Source: Duganella sp. (GTDB taxonomy: Bacteria; Pseudomonadota; Gammaproteobacteria; Burkholderiales; Burkholderiaceae_D). From it: DNA of 64,000 bases. The notes beneath the pieces were generated by a model. The model saw only the letters and a list, made by a program, of their open reading frames with translations, ran no database searches and was not told the DNA's origin. The position numbers were made by a program, and so were the translations under genes. Within the stretch, counting starts at the first letter, position 1, and each line of letters begins with the position of its first letter. This document shows positions 19,225 to 31,335 of this stretch, one piece after another. The stretch lies in contig JAMFSU010000053.1 of NCBI GenBank assembly GCA_026225475.1, positions 62,001 to 126,000 of the forward strand, written 5' to 3'.

Positions 19225-20826
19225 ATGCTGCATGAGAAGCTGTTGCGCGATCCTGCGCATCTGCATGAATTGATGGATTTACTGACACAAAGCATTAGCG
19301 CAGAGCTAGCCGGGCACACCGGTGAAGCGCTAGTCTTGCTGGATCGTGCTGTGACGCTCAATCCTGCGTTTGTGCCGGCCGCCATACGACGTGGCGATCT
19401 GTTGTTGGGGGCGGAGCGCTATGCTGACGCGATTGCTGCCTACGAAGACTGCCTGCGTTATTTCCCGCAATTGGAAGAGGCGGCGCAGTCGCGTCATCAT
19501 GCCTTGTTGATGGCGGTCCAGCATGCCGGGCTGCTGTTGCTGGACCAGCCAGATGACATCGACTTGTGCTGTCGTCTGGCGCAGTGGCAGATAGCGCTGG
19601 GTGATATTGACGCCGCGTTGGTAACGCTGGAGCAGGCCTTGGCGTTGGCCGCTGACGCACCTCTGGTGTTGAATTTATGTGGTGTCTGCTGGTTGGCACT
19701 GGATCGCCACGAACTGGCGCTGCAGTGTTACGAGCGTATTCTGGCGCGGGACGCTAATGATGTACTGGCCTTGTTCAATCGTGGCAATGTGTGGCAAGCG
19801 ATGGGGGTATTGCAGCAAGCGATGCGCAGCTATGCGCAAGCGCTGGCATTGCAGCCGGATTTTGCCGAGGCTGAGGTCGCGCTCGGCTATTGCCTGTTGA
19901 TGCAGGGCGAGTATGCCGCCGGCTGGCGCCATCACGAAGCGCGTTGGCGTACGGGGTTGCTGCAAGGACATGGTTTGTTTCCCGCGACGCCGGCCTGGCT
20001 CGGTACGCCTGCGTTGCATGGGCGCAGCATCGTGTTATGGGCTGAGCAGGGCTTGGGCGATACGCTGCAATTTGCGCGCTATATCCCCGCCATTGCCGCC
20101 ATGGCGCAACGGGTGACCGTCTGTGTGCCACCGCCACTGTTGACGCTGTTGGCGACACTGGCGTCAGCCAATGTCGCGCTGGTCAGTAATGACAAGCTGC
20201 TGGAAACGCATGATTTTCATTGCCCCTTGATGAGCTTGCCGTTGGCATTGCAAAGCCAACTGCCGGAGATTCCAACGCAGGTGTCTTATTTGCAAGCAGA
20301 TGCGGCATTGGTAGCGCAATGGGCGCAGCGCCTGCGGCCATCATCGGTACTTGTTTCGACACGCCTGAAGGTGGGGTTGGCTTGGGCCGGGCGCCAGTTC
20401 GGCGTGCTTAACCGCACGCGCGACATCGCGTTACGTCATTTGCAGCCGCTTGCCGCCATGGATGTTGAGTTGATCAGTTTGCAGCAGCAGATACCCGCAA
20501 GCGATGTGGACGAATTGGCGCGCTGGCCAGCGTTGCAATGCTTTGAGAGCGCAATGACCGACATGGCACAGACGGCGGCGTTGATCAGCCAACTGGATCT
20601 GGTCGTCAGTGCCGACACTGCCGTGATTCATCTGGCGGCCGCTTTGGGCAAACCGGCCTGGCTATTGCTGCGCTATGAAAGTGAGTGGCGCTGGGGCTGG
20701 GGTAGCAGCAGTTCGTGTTGGTACCCCAGCGTCAGAATCTTCCGTCAACAGTCGCATGGCGACTGGCCTGGTCTGTCCGAGGAAGTCGCCGCCTGTTTGC
20801 GGGCAGCCGCTGCAGCGACCGGGTAG
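19225..20826 (+). CDS. TPR-repeat protein with glycosyltransferase-like C-terminal domain
   Basis: The 533-residue product has about six or seven tetratricopeptide repeats in residues 5-235, with consensus-like units such as ALFNRGNVWQAMGVLQQAM. After this comes ILWAEQGLGDTLQF-type sequence (residue about 270) and a C-terminal domain containing KVGLAWAGRQF and LDLVVSADTAVIHLAAALGKPAWLLL, features of GT9/GT41-like glycosyltransferases (TPR-fused SPINDLY-like proteins). A sugar-transfer role on protein or glycan is inferred only. The start ATG has a near-perfect AGGAGGG ribosome site. No signal peptide is present. It converges with smpB with a seven-base gap. Confidence 0.82.
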   Translation: MLHEKLLRDPAHLHELMDLLTQSISAELAGHTGEALVLLDRAVTLNPAFVPAAIRRGDLLLGAERYADAIAAYEDCLRYFPQLEEAAQSRHHALLMAVQHAGLLLLDQPDDIDLCCRLAQWQIALGDIDAALVTLEQALALAADAPLVLNLCGVCWLALDRHELALQCYERILARDANDVLALFNRGNVWQAMGVLQQAMRSYAQALALQPDFAEAEVALGYCLLMQGEYAAGWRHHEARWRTGLLQGHGLFPATPAWLGTPALHGRSIVLWAEQGLGDTLQFARYIPAIAAMAQRVTVCVPPPLLTLLATLASANVALVSNDKLLETHDFHCPLMSLPLALQSQLPEIPTQVSYLQADAALVAQWAQRLRPSSVLVSTRLKVGLAWAGRQFGVLNRTRDIALRHLQPLAAMDVELISLQQQIPASDVDELARWPALQCFESAMTDMAQTAALISQLDLVVSADTAVIHLAAALGKPAWLLLRYESEWRWGWGSSSSCWYPSVRIFRQQSHGDWPGLSEEVAACLRAAAAATG

Positions 20827-20833
20827 CTGACCA

Positions 20834-21283
20834 TCAACGCCGATGTTGCTTCATGGCAGACTCAATCTGGCGCGCACTGTCGCGATTTTTTTCGGTCTCG
20901 CGTTTGTCGTGTTGCTTCTTGCCCTTGGCCAGCCCGATTTCGCATTTGATGCGGCCTTTGCTGAAATGCAGGTTGAGCGGCATGAGCGTGTAGCCCGAGC
21001 GTTCCACCTTGCCGATCAGTTTGGCGATCTCGGCTGCGTTGAGCAGCAGCTTGCGCGTGCGCGTGGTTTCCGGGTGGATGTGGGTCGAGGTGCTGGTCAG
21101 TGCACTGATGTGCGCGCCAAACAGAAATATTTCGCCGTTGCGAATCGTCACATAGGCTTCCTTGATCTGCGCCTTGCCGGCGCGGATAGCCTTGACTTCC
21201 CAGCCTTCCAGGACGATGCCCGCTTCAAAACGCTCCTCGACGAAGTAATCGAAAAATGCTTTTTTGTTATCTACAATACTCAT
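20834..21283 (-). CDS. smpB: SsrA-binding protein SmpB
   Basis: SmpB binds tmRNA and delivers it to stalled ribosomes for trans-translation. The 149-residue protein shows the family features: [29 protein letters not shown] at the N-terminus, [18 protein letters not shown], the [16 protein letters not shown] motif, and the basic C-terminal tail [16 protein letters not shown] that enters the mRNA channel. Its start is 68 bases from that of the divergent ratA; this smpB/ratA/rnfH arrangement is common in beta- and gammaproteobacteria. Confidence 0.97.
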   Translation of the reverse strand: MSIVDNKKAFFDYFVEERFEAGIVLEGWEVKAIRAGKAQIKEAYVTIRNGEIFLFGAHISALTSTSTHIHPETTRTRKLLLNAAEIAKLIGKVERSGYTLMPLNLHFSKGRIKCEIGLAKGKKQHDKRETEKNRDSARQIESAMKQHRR

Positions 21284-21351
21284 CTAATCGGAAAATCCGT
21301 GGTGTCGGTTAAAATTTCAACTTTGTGATTTTATCAAACGGACCACCTTTC

Positions 21352-21783
21352 ATGGCAGTCGTACATAAAACAGTTCTGATCAACTTCAGTGCCGAGCAGA
21401 TGTTCAAGCTGGTCGACCGGGTCGAAGACTATCCTGAATTCCTGCCCTGGTGTGGCGGCGTCGACGTTGACGAGCGGCAGGGCAACAAGCTGAGGGCCAA
21501 GCTCAAGATCAACTATCACGGCCTCAAACAATCGTTTACCACCGAAAACACCAATGTGCCGCCAAGCAGCATGACGATGCATCTGGTGGAGGGGCCGTTC
21601 AAGCATTTCGAGGCGCGCTGGAATTTCAAGCCTTTGCGCGAAGATGCCTGCAAGATCGAGTTCGACATGCAATACGAGTTTTCCAATCGTATTCTGGAAA
21701 CGGTGATCGGCCCGGTGTTCAGCATGATCGCCAACAGCTTCGTGGACTCGTTCTGCAAGCGCGCCGAGATCGTTTATGGCTGA
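21352..21783 (+). CDS. ratA: RatA-like START-domain ubiquinone-binding protein
   Basis: This 143-residue protein belongs to the polyketide cyclase/START (Coq10-like) family. E. coli RatA is described as a ribosome-association toxin, while other members bind ubiquinone. Recognisable sequence: VHKTVLINFSAEQMFKLVDRVEDYPEFLPWCGG at the start, then EGPFKHFEARWNFKPL and a C-terminal helix VFSMIANSFVDSFCKRAEIVYG. ATG 21352 was chosen because the upstream in-frame extension to 21325 is unlike the family. It overlaps rnfH by eight bases and lies divergent from smpB. Confidence 0.93.
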   Translation: MAVVHKTVLINFSAEQMFKLVDRVEDYPEFLPWCGGVDVDERQGNKLRAKLKINYHGLKQSFTTENTNVPPSSMTMHLVEGPFKHFEARWNFKPLREDACKIEFDMQYEFSNRILETVIGPVFSMIANSFVDSFCKRAEIVYG

Positions 21784-22069
21784 GCCCGCCCTGATCGAAG
21801 TCGAAATCTGCTATGCCACGCCAGCGTTGCAGGTGCGCAAGTTAGTGCAGGTTGCTGTCGGTGCCACAATACAAGAAGCCATTATGCAAAGCGACGTATT
21901 GCGCGAGTGTACCGCAATCGACCTGACGGTGAGTCGGGTCGGTATCTACGGCAAGCTGAAAACGCTCGATACCGTGGTGCGCGCGCAGGACCGGATAGAG
22001 ATTTATCGCTCGCTGGTCGCCGACCCCATGGCGTCGCGTCGGCGGCGTGTCGAGAAGAAGGGTGCTTGA
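21776..22069 (+). CDS. rnfH: RnfH family (UPF0125) ubiquitin-like protein
   Basis: This is a small 97-residue beta-grasp protein with the pattern IEVEICYATPALQVRKLVQVAVGATIQEAI and the conserved YRSLVADPMASRRRRVEKK tail. RnfH forms a toxin/antitoxin-like gene pair with RatA in many genomes and is named for its location beside rnf genes in Rhodobacter; its role is unproven. The start overlaps ratA by eight bases, so expression is coupled. Confidence 0.92.
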   Translation: MAEPALIEVEICYATPALQVRKLVQVAVGATIQEAIMQSDVLRECTAIDLTVSRVGIYGKLKTLDTVVRAQDRIEIYRSLVADPMASRRRRVEKKGA

Positions 22070-22158
22070 ATATCGTACGCCGATGCTGGGTTACCACAAT
22101 CGGACTGCATATTTCACAGAAAAATCAAGGGCAGTGCGACGAGCGTACAAGTTTTCTG

Positions 22159-23651
<1,493 letters not shown>

Positions 23652-23670
23652 GCTGGTGAATGTCATCAAG

Positions 23671-23706
23671 AAGGCCGCGCCACTTCAGTTTGGTAGCGGC
23701 CTTTTG
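23671..23706 (+). terminator. Hairpin after guaB
   Basis: An eight-base stem AAGGCCGC (23671-23678) and GCGGCCTT (23696-23703) is followed by a short T-rich tract. It is probably a partial terminator that sets the guaB to guaA ratio. Confidence 0.6.
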
Positions 23707-23754
23707 ATTTATTTTCGCTGCTGAATATTTTCAAACTTGCCATTCTCCACTGCC

Positions 23755-25335
23755 ATGCACTCTAAAATTCTGATTATCGATTTCGGTTCCCAGGTCACCC
23801 AGTTGATCGCCCGTCGCGTGCGCGAAGCCGGTGTATTTTCCGAAGTTTTTCCGCACGACGTCAGCGACGAGTTTGTGCGTAACTATGGCGCTTCCGGCGT
23901 GATTCTGTCCGGTGGCCCCAACAGTGTGACCGAGGGCGATACGCCGCGCGCGCCGTCTTCGGTATTTGAATTGGGCGTGCCGGTGTTGGGCATTTGCTAC
24001 GGTATGCAAACCATGGCCGCGCAACTGGGTGGCAAGGTAGAGAATGGCACGTTGCGCGAATTCGGTTACGCCGAAGTGCGCGCCCACGGCCACACCGCCT
24101 TGCTCAAGGACATTGCTGATTTCACTACGCCCGAAGGGCATGGCATGCTCAAGGTCTGGATGAGCCATGGCGACAAGGTGGAAGAATTGCCGCACGGTTT
24201 CAAGCTCATGGCATCGACCGGCAATTGCCCGATCGCCGGCATGGCTGACGAAGCGCGTCGTTTCTATGCGGTGCAATTCCACCCGGAAGTCACCCACACA
24301 GTACAAGGCAAGGCCATGTTGAGCCGCTTCGTGCTCGACATCTGCGGCTGCAAATCGGACTGGAATATGCCCGACTACATCGCCGAAGCGGTGGCGTCAA
24401 TCCGTGCCCAAGTCGGCAGCGATGAAGTCATCCTCGGTTTGTCCGGCGGCGTCGACAGTAGTGTCGCCGCAGCCCTGATTCATCGCGCCATTGGTGATCA
24501 ACTGACCTGTGTGTTCGTCGACCACGGCCTGCTGCGCCTCGATGAAGGCAAGATGGTCATGGAGATGTTCGGCAAAAATCTTGGCGTCAAGGTGATTCAT
24601 GTCGATGCCACTGCGCAATTCATGGGCCACCTGGCCGGCGTGACCGATCCGGAAGCCAAGCGCAAGATCATCGGCCGTGAATTCGTGGAAGTGTTCCAAG
24701 TCGAATCGGCCAAGCTGAAAAGTGCCAAATGGTTGGCCCAGGGTACGATTTATCCTGACGTCATCGAAAGCGCCGGCAAGGGCAAGAAGGGCGCACATAC
24801 CATCAAGAGCCACCACAATGTCGGTGGCTTGCCGGAAACATTAAATCTGAAACTGCTGGAGCCACTGCGCGAACTGTTCAAGGACGAAGTGCGCGAATTG
24901 GGTGTGGCGTTGGGGTTGCCGCCGGAGATGGTGTATCGCCATCCATTCCCAGGTCCAGGTTTGGGCGTGCGTATTCTCGGCGAAGTGAAGAAGGAATTTG
25001 CCGATCTGCTGCGCCGTGCTGATGCGATCTTCATCGAAGAGCTGCGCAACACCAAGGAAGCCGACGGCGAAAGCTGGTACGACAAGACCAGCCAGGCATT
25101 TGCCGTGTTCCTGCCGGTCAAGTCGGTGGGTGTGATGGGTGATGGCCGCACCTATGAATACGTAGTGGCCTTGCGCGCGGTACAGACGCAAGACTTCATG
25201 ACGGCGCACTGGGCGCATCTGCCGCATGAGTTGCTGGGGCGCGTGTCGAACCGCATCATCAATGAAGTGCGTGGCATCAACCGGGTGGTGTATGACATCT
25301 CCGGCAAGCCGCCTGCGACGATTGAGTGGGAGTAA
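23755..25335 (+). CDS. guaA: GMP synthase (glutamine-hydrolysing)
   Basis: GuaA aminates XMP to GMP using glutamine and ATP. The 526-residue protein has the class I amidotransferase domain (residues 1-200) with [15 protein letters not shown], the nucleophile Cys in LGICYGMQ and the catalytic His in FHPEVTHT. The ATP pyrophosphatase domain follows with the PP-loop [12 protein letters not shown] near residue 225, then the dimerisation domain ending [13 protein letters not shown], the universal C-terminus. ATG 23755 gives the family N-terminus [13 protein letters not shown]; an upstream TTG is less likely. The YcaO-like gene begins only nine bases after the stop. Confidence 0.97.
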   Translation: MHSKILIIDFGSQVTQLIARRVREAGVFSEVFPHDVSDEFVRNYGASGVILSGGPNSVTEGDTPRAPSSVFELGVPVLGICYGMQTMAAQLGGKVENGTLREFGYAEVRAHGHTALLKDIADFTTPEGHGMLKVWMSHGDKVEELPHGFKLMASTGNCPIAGMADEARRFYAVQFHPEVTHTVQGKAMLSRFVLDICGCKSDWNMPDYIAEAVASIRAQVGSDEVILGLSGGVDSSVAAALIHRAIGDQLTCVFVDHGLLRLDEGKMVMEMFGKNLGVKVIHVDATAQFMGHLAGVTDPEAKRKIIGREFVEVFQVESAKLKSAKWLAQGTIYPDVIESAGKGKKGAHTIKSHHNVGGLPETLNLKLLEPLRELFKDEVRELGVALGLPPEMVYRHPFPGPGLGVRILGEVKKEFADLLRRADAIFIEELRNTKEADGESWYDKTSQAFAVFLPVKSVGVMGDGRTYEYVVALRAVQTQDFMTAHWAHLPHELLGRVSNRIINEVRGINRVVYDISGKPPATIEWE

Positions 25336-25344
25336 AGTTTTCTC

Positions 25345-27549
25345 ATGGAAATCAAGGTCAACTTCCTCGATAAGCTACGTCTTGAAGCCAAGTTCGATGA
25401 CTTCACGGTCGTGGCCGATCAGCCTATCCGTTACAAGGGTGATGGCTCCGCGCCTGGCCCCTTTGATTATTTTCTGGCTTCATCGGCCTTGTGTGCGGCT
25501 TATTTTGTGAAGTTGTACTGCAACACGCGCAATATTCCAACTGAAAATATCCGCCTGTCGCAAAACAATATCGTGGATCCGGAAAATCGCTACCAGCAGA
25601 TTTTCAAGATTCAGGTTGAGTTGCCGTCCGATATATCAGAGGCAGACCGTCGCGGCATTTTGCGCTCCATCGAGCGTTGTACCGTCAAAAAAGTGGTGCA
25701 GGCCGGACCTGAGTTCATCATCGAAGAGGTGGAGAGTCTGGACGCCGATGCGCAGGCTTTGCTGACCTTGACGCCAGCGTCGGATGCCAGCACCTATATT
25801 GTCGGCAAGGATCTGCCGCTGGAGCAAACGATCGCCAATATGTCGGGCTTGTTGGCGGGCTTGGGCATCAAAATCGAAATCGCATCGTGGCGCAATATCA
25901 TTCCCAATGTGTGGTCGCTGCATATCCGCGATGCGCACTCGCCGATGTGCTTTACCAATGGCAAGGGCGCGACCAAAGAAGGCGCATTGGCATCGGCTTT
26001 GGGCGAGTATATCGAACGACTGAGCTGCAACCATTTCTATGCCGGCGCTTTTTGGGGCGAAGACATTGCCAATGCAGCGTTTGTGCATTACCCGAACGAA
26101 CGCTGGTTCAAACCCGGCCCTAAGGATGCGTTGCCGGTTGAGATTCTGGATGCGTACTGCCTGGAAATTTATAATCCCGATGGCGAATTGTTTGGTTCGC
26201 ATCTGATCGACACCAACTCCGGCAATGCTGAGCGTGGTATCTGTTCGCTGCCGTATGTGCGGCAGTCGGATGGCGAAGTAGTGTATTTCCCGTCCAACCT
26301 GATCGAAAACCTGTTCGTCAGCAATGGCATGAGTGCCGGTAATACGCTGGCGGAAGCACAGGTGCAATGTCTGTCCGAAATTTTCGAGCGAGCGGTCAAA
26401 CGCGAAATTCTGGAAGGTGAAATTGCTTTGCCGGATGTGCCGCAGGAAGTGCTGGCGAAATACCCCAGCATTCTGGCAGGGATTGAAGGTCTGGAAGAGC
26501 AGGGCTTTCCTGTCCTGGTAAAGGATGCATCGCTGGGTGGTACTTACCCGGTGATGTGCGTCACCTTGATGAATCCACGCACCGGCGGTGTCTTTGCCTC
26601 GTTCGGCGCGCATCCGAGCTTCGAGGTGGCGCTGGAACGGAGTCTGACGGAATTGCTGCAGGGGCGCAGTTTTGAAGGCCTCAACGATTTACCGCGGCCG
26701 ACCTTTGCCAGTGAAGCCGTGACCGAGCCAAATAACTTTGTCGAACACTTTATTGACTCCAGCGGCATTGTGTCGTGGCGCTTTTTTAGCGCCAAAGCAA
26801 CTGACCCGTTTGTGGAGTGGGATTTTTCTGGCCAGGGGGAAAACTCCAATGCCGAGGAAGCCGCAACCTTGTTCGGTATTCTCGAAGACATGGGCAAGGA
26901 AGCTTACATGGCGGTGTATGACCAGTTGGGCGCCGTGGCCTGCCGTATTCTTGTGCCCGATTATTCGGAAGTCTACCCGGTAGAGGATTTGATCTGGGAT
27001 AACACGAACAAGGCGTTGTTGTTCCGTGCCGATATTCTGAACTTGCATCGTCTGGACGATGCCGCGCTGGCGGCACTGCTTGATCGCCTGGAAAACAATG
27101 AGCTCGATGAGTACGCCGATATCGCCACCTTGATCGGTATCGAATTTGATGAGAATACGGACTGGGGGCAACTTACGGTTCTTGAGTTGAAGCTGCTGAT
27201 CAATCTGGCCTTGCAGCAATTCGAGGAGGCGCAAGAGCAGGTGGCGGCTTTCCTGCAGTACAACGACAACTCGGTCGAGCGCGGCTTGTTTTACCAGGCC
27301 TTGAGTGTGGTGCTGGAAGTGCAGCTCGATGACGACCTGGAACTGGACGACTATATTGCCAACTTCCGTCGGATGTTTGGCAATGCCAGGATGGACGCGG
27401 TATTGGGGGCAGTGGACGGCAGCGTGCGCTTCTTCGGCTTGACGCCAACGAGTATGAAGCTCGAAGGGCTCGACCGGCACCATCGCCTGATCGACAGCTA
27501 CAAAAAATTGCATCAGGCGCGGGCTAAGTCGGCAGTGACGGCCAGTTAG
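25345..27549 (+). CDS. ycaO: OsmC-YcaO fusion protein (E. coli YcaO-like)
   Basis: The 734-residue protein is a fusion. Residues 1-135 are OsmC-like, keeping both reactive-cysteine positions (Cys in SSALCAAYF and in SIERCTVKKV). From about residue 150 it resembles E. coli YcaO throughout, with PNVWSLHIRD, CFTNGKGATKEGALASALGEYIERLS, SNGMSAGNT, GAHPSFEVALERSLTELLQGR and FIDSSGIVSW, including the Glu-rich ATP/Mg sites of YcaO domains; a helical TPR-like tail fills residues 600-720. E. coli YcaO is linked genetically to RimO-dependent methylthiolation of ribosomal protein S12; YcaO enzymes in general activate amide bonds with ATP. The role of the OsmC part is not known. It sits nine bases after guaA and ends at a strong terminator. 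Confidence 0.88.
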   Translation: MEIKVNFLDKLRLEAKFDDFTVVADQPIRYKGDGSAPGPFDYFLASSALCAAYFVKLYCNTRNIPTENIRLSQNNIVDPENRYQQIFKIQVELPSDISEADRRGILRSIERCTVKKVVQAGPEFIIEEVESLDADAQALLTLTPASDASTYIVGKDLPLEQTIANMSGLLAGLGIKIEIASWRNIIPNVWSLHIRDAHSPMCFTNGKGATKEGALASALGEYIERLSCNHFYAGAFWGEDIANAAFVHYPNERWFKPGPKDALPVEILDAYCLEIYNPDGELFGSHLIDTNSGNAERGICSLPYVRQSDGEVVYFPSNLIENLFVSNGMSAGNTLAEAQVQCLSEIFERAVKREILEGEIALPDVPQEVLAKYPSILAGIEGLEEQGFPVLVKDASLGGTYPVMCVTLMNPRTGGVFASFGAHPSFEVALERSLTELLQGRSFEGLNDLPRPTFASEAVTEPNNFVEHFIDSSGIVSWRFFSAKATDPFVEWDFSGQGENSNAEEAATLFGILEDMGKEAYMAVYDQLGAVACRILVPDYSEVYPVEDLIWDNTNKALLFRADILNLHRLDDAALAALLDRLENNELDEYADIATLIGIEFDENTDWGQLTVLELKLLINLALQQFEEAQEQVAAFLQYNDNSVERGLFYQALSVVLEVQLDDDLELDDYIANFRRMFGNARMDAVLGAVDGSVRFFGLTPTSMKLEGLDRHHRLIDSYKKLHQARAKSAVTAS

Positions 27550-27859
27550 GAATTGACCGGGTACGCCTGCCGATTGCGCAGGCGTCGTTTTCTTGGTCAG
27601 GTCGACCGGCGTGCGTGCAGTCAAGTGCAATGACATGTTATTCGGCAGGTCAATTTTGTTTCTTTCGGGAAACTCACTGTCGCGCCTGGCGCGGTATTGG
27701 CCCGTGTAGCGTGCTGCGCCGGGCTCATTATCCACGTTATAATGCCCACTTACGGGCCAACTCGGACTCGGTGTCAGCATTCCTTCTTTGCGCTCACGCC
27801 GTCTGCACATTTCGGTGCCACAACCAGCGGGTTTGAATCCGCCAGTATTTCCTATCATC
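27550..27859. other. Intergenic region between ycaO and queE
   Basis: Of this 310-base stretch, the first 45 bases are the ycaO terminator. The rest has no supportable gene. A TATAAT at 27738-27743 is the best promoter candidate for the queE-queD-tadA-ldcA group, but no good -35 is visible. I looked for a PreQ1 riboswitch and did not see a convincing one. Confidence 0.45.
27563..27594 (+). terminator. Intrinsic terminator of ycaO
   Basis: A perfect eight-base stem ACGCCTGC (27563-27570) and GCAGGCGT (27578-27585) with a seven-base loop is followed by CGTTTTCTT. It ends the guaA-ycaO transcript. Confidence 0.85.
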
Positions 27860-28495
27860 GTGACCTACAGCATCAAAGAAATTTTTTATACCTTGCAAGG
27901 CGAGGGTACCCATGCCGGCCGTCCGGCGGTGTTTTGCCGTTTTAGCGGCTGCAACCTGTGGACCGGCCGCGAAGAAGATCGCAGCAAGGCAATTTGCCAA
28001 TTCTGCGATACAGATTTTGTCGGCACCGATGGCGAAGGCGGCGGCAAGTTCAAGACTGCCGAAGCCTTGGCTGCGACCATCAACGCGCTGTGGCCGATGA
28101 CTTATCCAGCTAGCAAGTACGTAGTGTTTACCGGCGGTGAACCCCTGCTGCAACTGGATGTCGCAATGATCGATGCCATGCATGCAGTCGGCTTTGAAAT
28201 TGCCATCGAAACCAATGGCACGATTCCGGTGCCGCAGGGCGTCGATTGGATTTGCGTCAGCCCGAAAATGGGTTCCGAGTTGAAAGTCTTGCAAGGTAGT
28301 GAACTCAAGGTCGTGATTCCGCAGCAAGCCCAGGTATTGGCCGATTATGAAAAACTGGACTTCCAGCATTTTCTGCTGCAACCAATGGATGGCCCAGACG
28401 CCGCGCGCAATACCAAGCTGGCGATTGAACTGGTGAAGAACAATCCCAAGTGGAAGCTGAGCATCCAGACCCACAAGCTGTTGCAAATTCCCTGA
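27860..28495 (+). CDS. queE: 7-carboxy-7-deazaguanine synthase
   Basis: QueE is a radical-SAM enzyme that rearranges 6-carboxytetrahydropterin to CDG in queuosine synthesis. The 211-residue protein begins TYSIKEIFYTLQGEGTHAGRPAVFCRFSGC. The iron-sulfur motif is the unusual C-X14-C-X2-C (GCNLW...AICQFCDTDF), the form known from the Burkholderia multivorans enzyme rather than the classical C-X3-C-X2-C. FTGGEPLLQLD is the SAM-binding GGE motif. The GTG at 27860 was chosen because it gives the family N-terminus; the open frame upstream is unlike it. No strong ribosome site is visible. Confidence 0.95.
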   Translation: MTYSIKEIFYTLQGEGTHAGRPAVFCRFSGCNLWTGREEDRSKAICQFCDTDFVGTDGEGGGKFKTAEALAATINALWPMTYPASKYVVFTGGEPLLQLDVAMIDAMHAVGFEIAIETNGTIPVPQGVDWICVSPKMGSELKVLQGSELKVVIPQQAQVLADYEKLDFQHFLLQPMDGPDAARNTKLAIELVKNNPKWKLSIQTHKLLQIP

Positions 28496-28596
28496 TGTTG
28501 TTGCTGTCTTGATAGGTGTTAATCCGGGCGGCCTGAAGCCTGATGCTGGCCGGGCATGCTTCTTATTCGAACCTCTTATTCAACTGTAAACGATTC

Positions 28597-30558
<1,962 letters not shown>

Positions 30559-30572
<14 letters not shown>

Positions 30573-31155
30573 TTTCTACCTTGATGCCGTCTTTTTCGAC
30601 GGTGATGGCGCCAGGTTCGAAACGCTTGCCATTCATTTCAAGCTGTTCCGGCTTGAAGGTATAGATCGGGTAATCCTTGAGAATTTGTTCGGCGGCGCTG
30701 TTGCCGAGGGCGTTGAGTTGTGGCGCGTATTGCGCTGGAACACCGGCGATATCAATCTTGTCGACGGTCGGTGTATCCAGCCGCACGGCGCGTGCAGCGG
30801 CATCGTATTTGAGGGCGCTGCTTATTGCCAGGGTGCCGGTGACGGGCCTGGCCAGCAACAATTGATTGTCAATTTGTGCATCAACGGTGGTGACGAGGCG
30901 GTTGTTTTGCGCATCCAGACTCAGGCGTGGATTGCTTAAATTGACCTCGAAAATTTCCATGTAGCGCAATTTGCGCGGAAATTGCGTCGCAATCGCGCTT
31001 TGTAGATCTTGCCGTGCGAACGTGTATTCATTGGTCCAGATATTGTAGGCGCCCCAACTGCTGCCGGCTACCGCCAGCAGGGTAGTGCAGAGCAGAACTG
31101 TGCTCAGGGAACGACGTATCGCTTTGGCTGTCGTGTGAAGTTGCTTGATGTGCAT
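30559..31155 (-). CDS. DUF1439 (YceB-like) envelope protein
   Basis: This 198-residue protein starts with a basic stretch and a hydrophobic segment (TVLLCTTLLAVAGSSWGAYNIW), probably a signal anchor. The rest matches DUF1439/YceB in pattern: NEYTFARQDLQSAI, FEVNLSNPRLSLDAQNNRLVTTVDAQI, and TFKPEQLEMNGKRFEP near the end. The function is unknown; the fold is thought to be lipid-binding-like. ATG 31155 is preceded by AAAGGACA on the minus strand, which decides the start over a longer frame. Confidence 0.8.
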
Positions 31156-31214
31156 GAGGCTTGTCCTTTTGTCAGCTATCCACTTTAGAGCTCGGCCGCA
31201 CAGGAATAATTCCA

Positions 31215-31239
31215 GCACTGTGGCGAGCAGGCACAGTGC
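31215..31239. repeat. Eight-base inverted repeat in divergent promoter region
   Basis: GCACTGTG (31215-31222) and CACAGTGC (31232-31239) are perfectly complementary with a nine-base spacer, between the DUF1439 gene and the ABC-F gene. It may be an operator for either; no regulator is known. Confidence 0.5.
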
Positions 31240-31335
31240 GAACGAGGCGCCGCTGCGCCAGCACCCGTGTGCAATGGTAAAATCACCAGTTTACATCCGT
31301 ATTTCGGCAATTTCCCTAAGTAAAGGCTTTCTTCA

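Noticed and set aside
27728-27736. DnaA-box-like TTATCCACG
   Set aside because: One mismatch from consensus and overlapping a promoter-like region; expected several times by chance.
26689-27858. 389-codon open frame antisense to ycaO and its terminator
   Set aside because: It crosses the ycaO terminator and promoter-like region and has no family resemblance.
27595-27859. Possible PreQ1 riboswitch before queE
   Set aside because: I could not find the conserved stem and A-rich tail; the only signal is a lone TATAAT.
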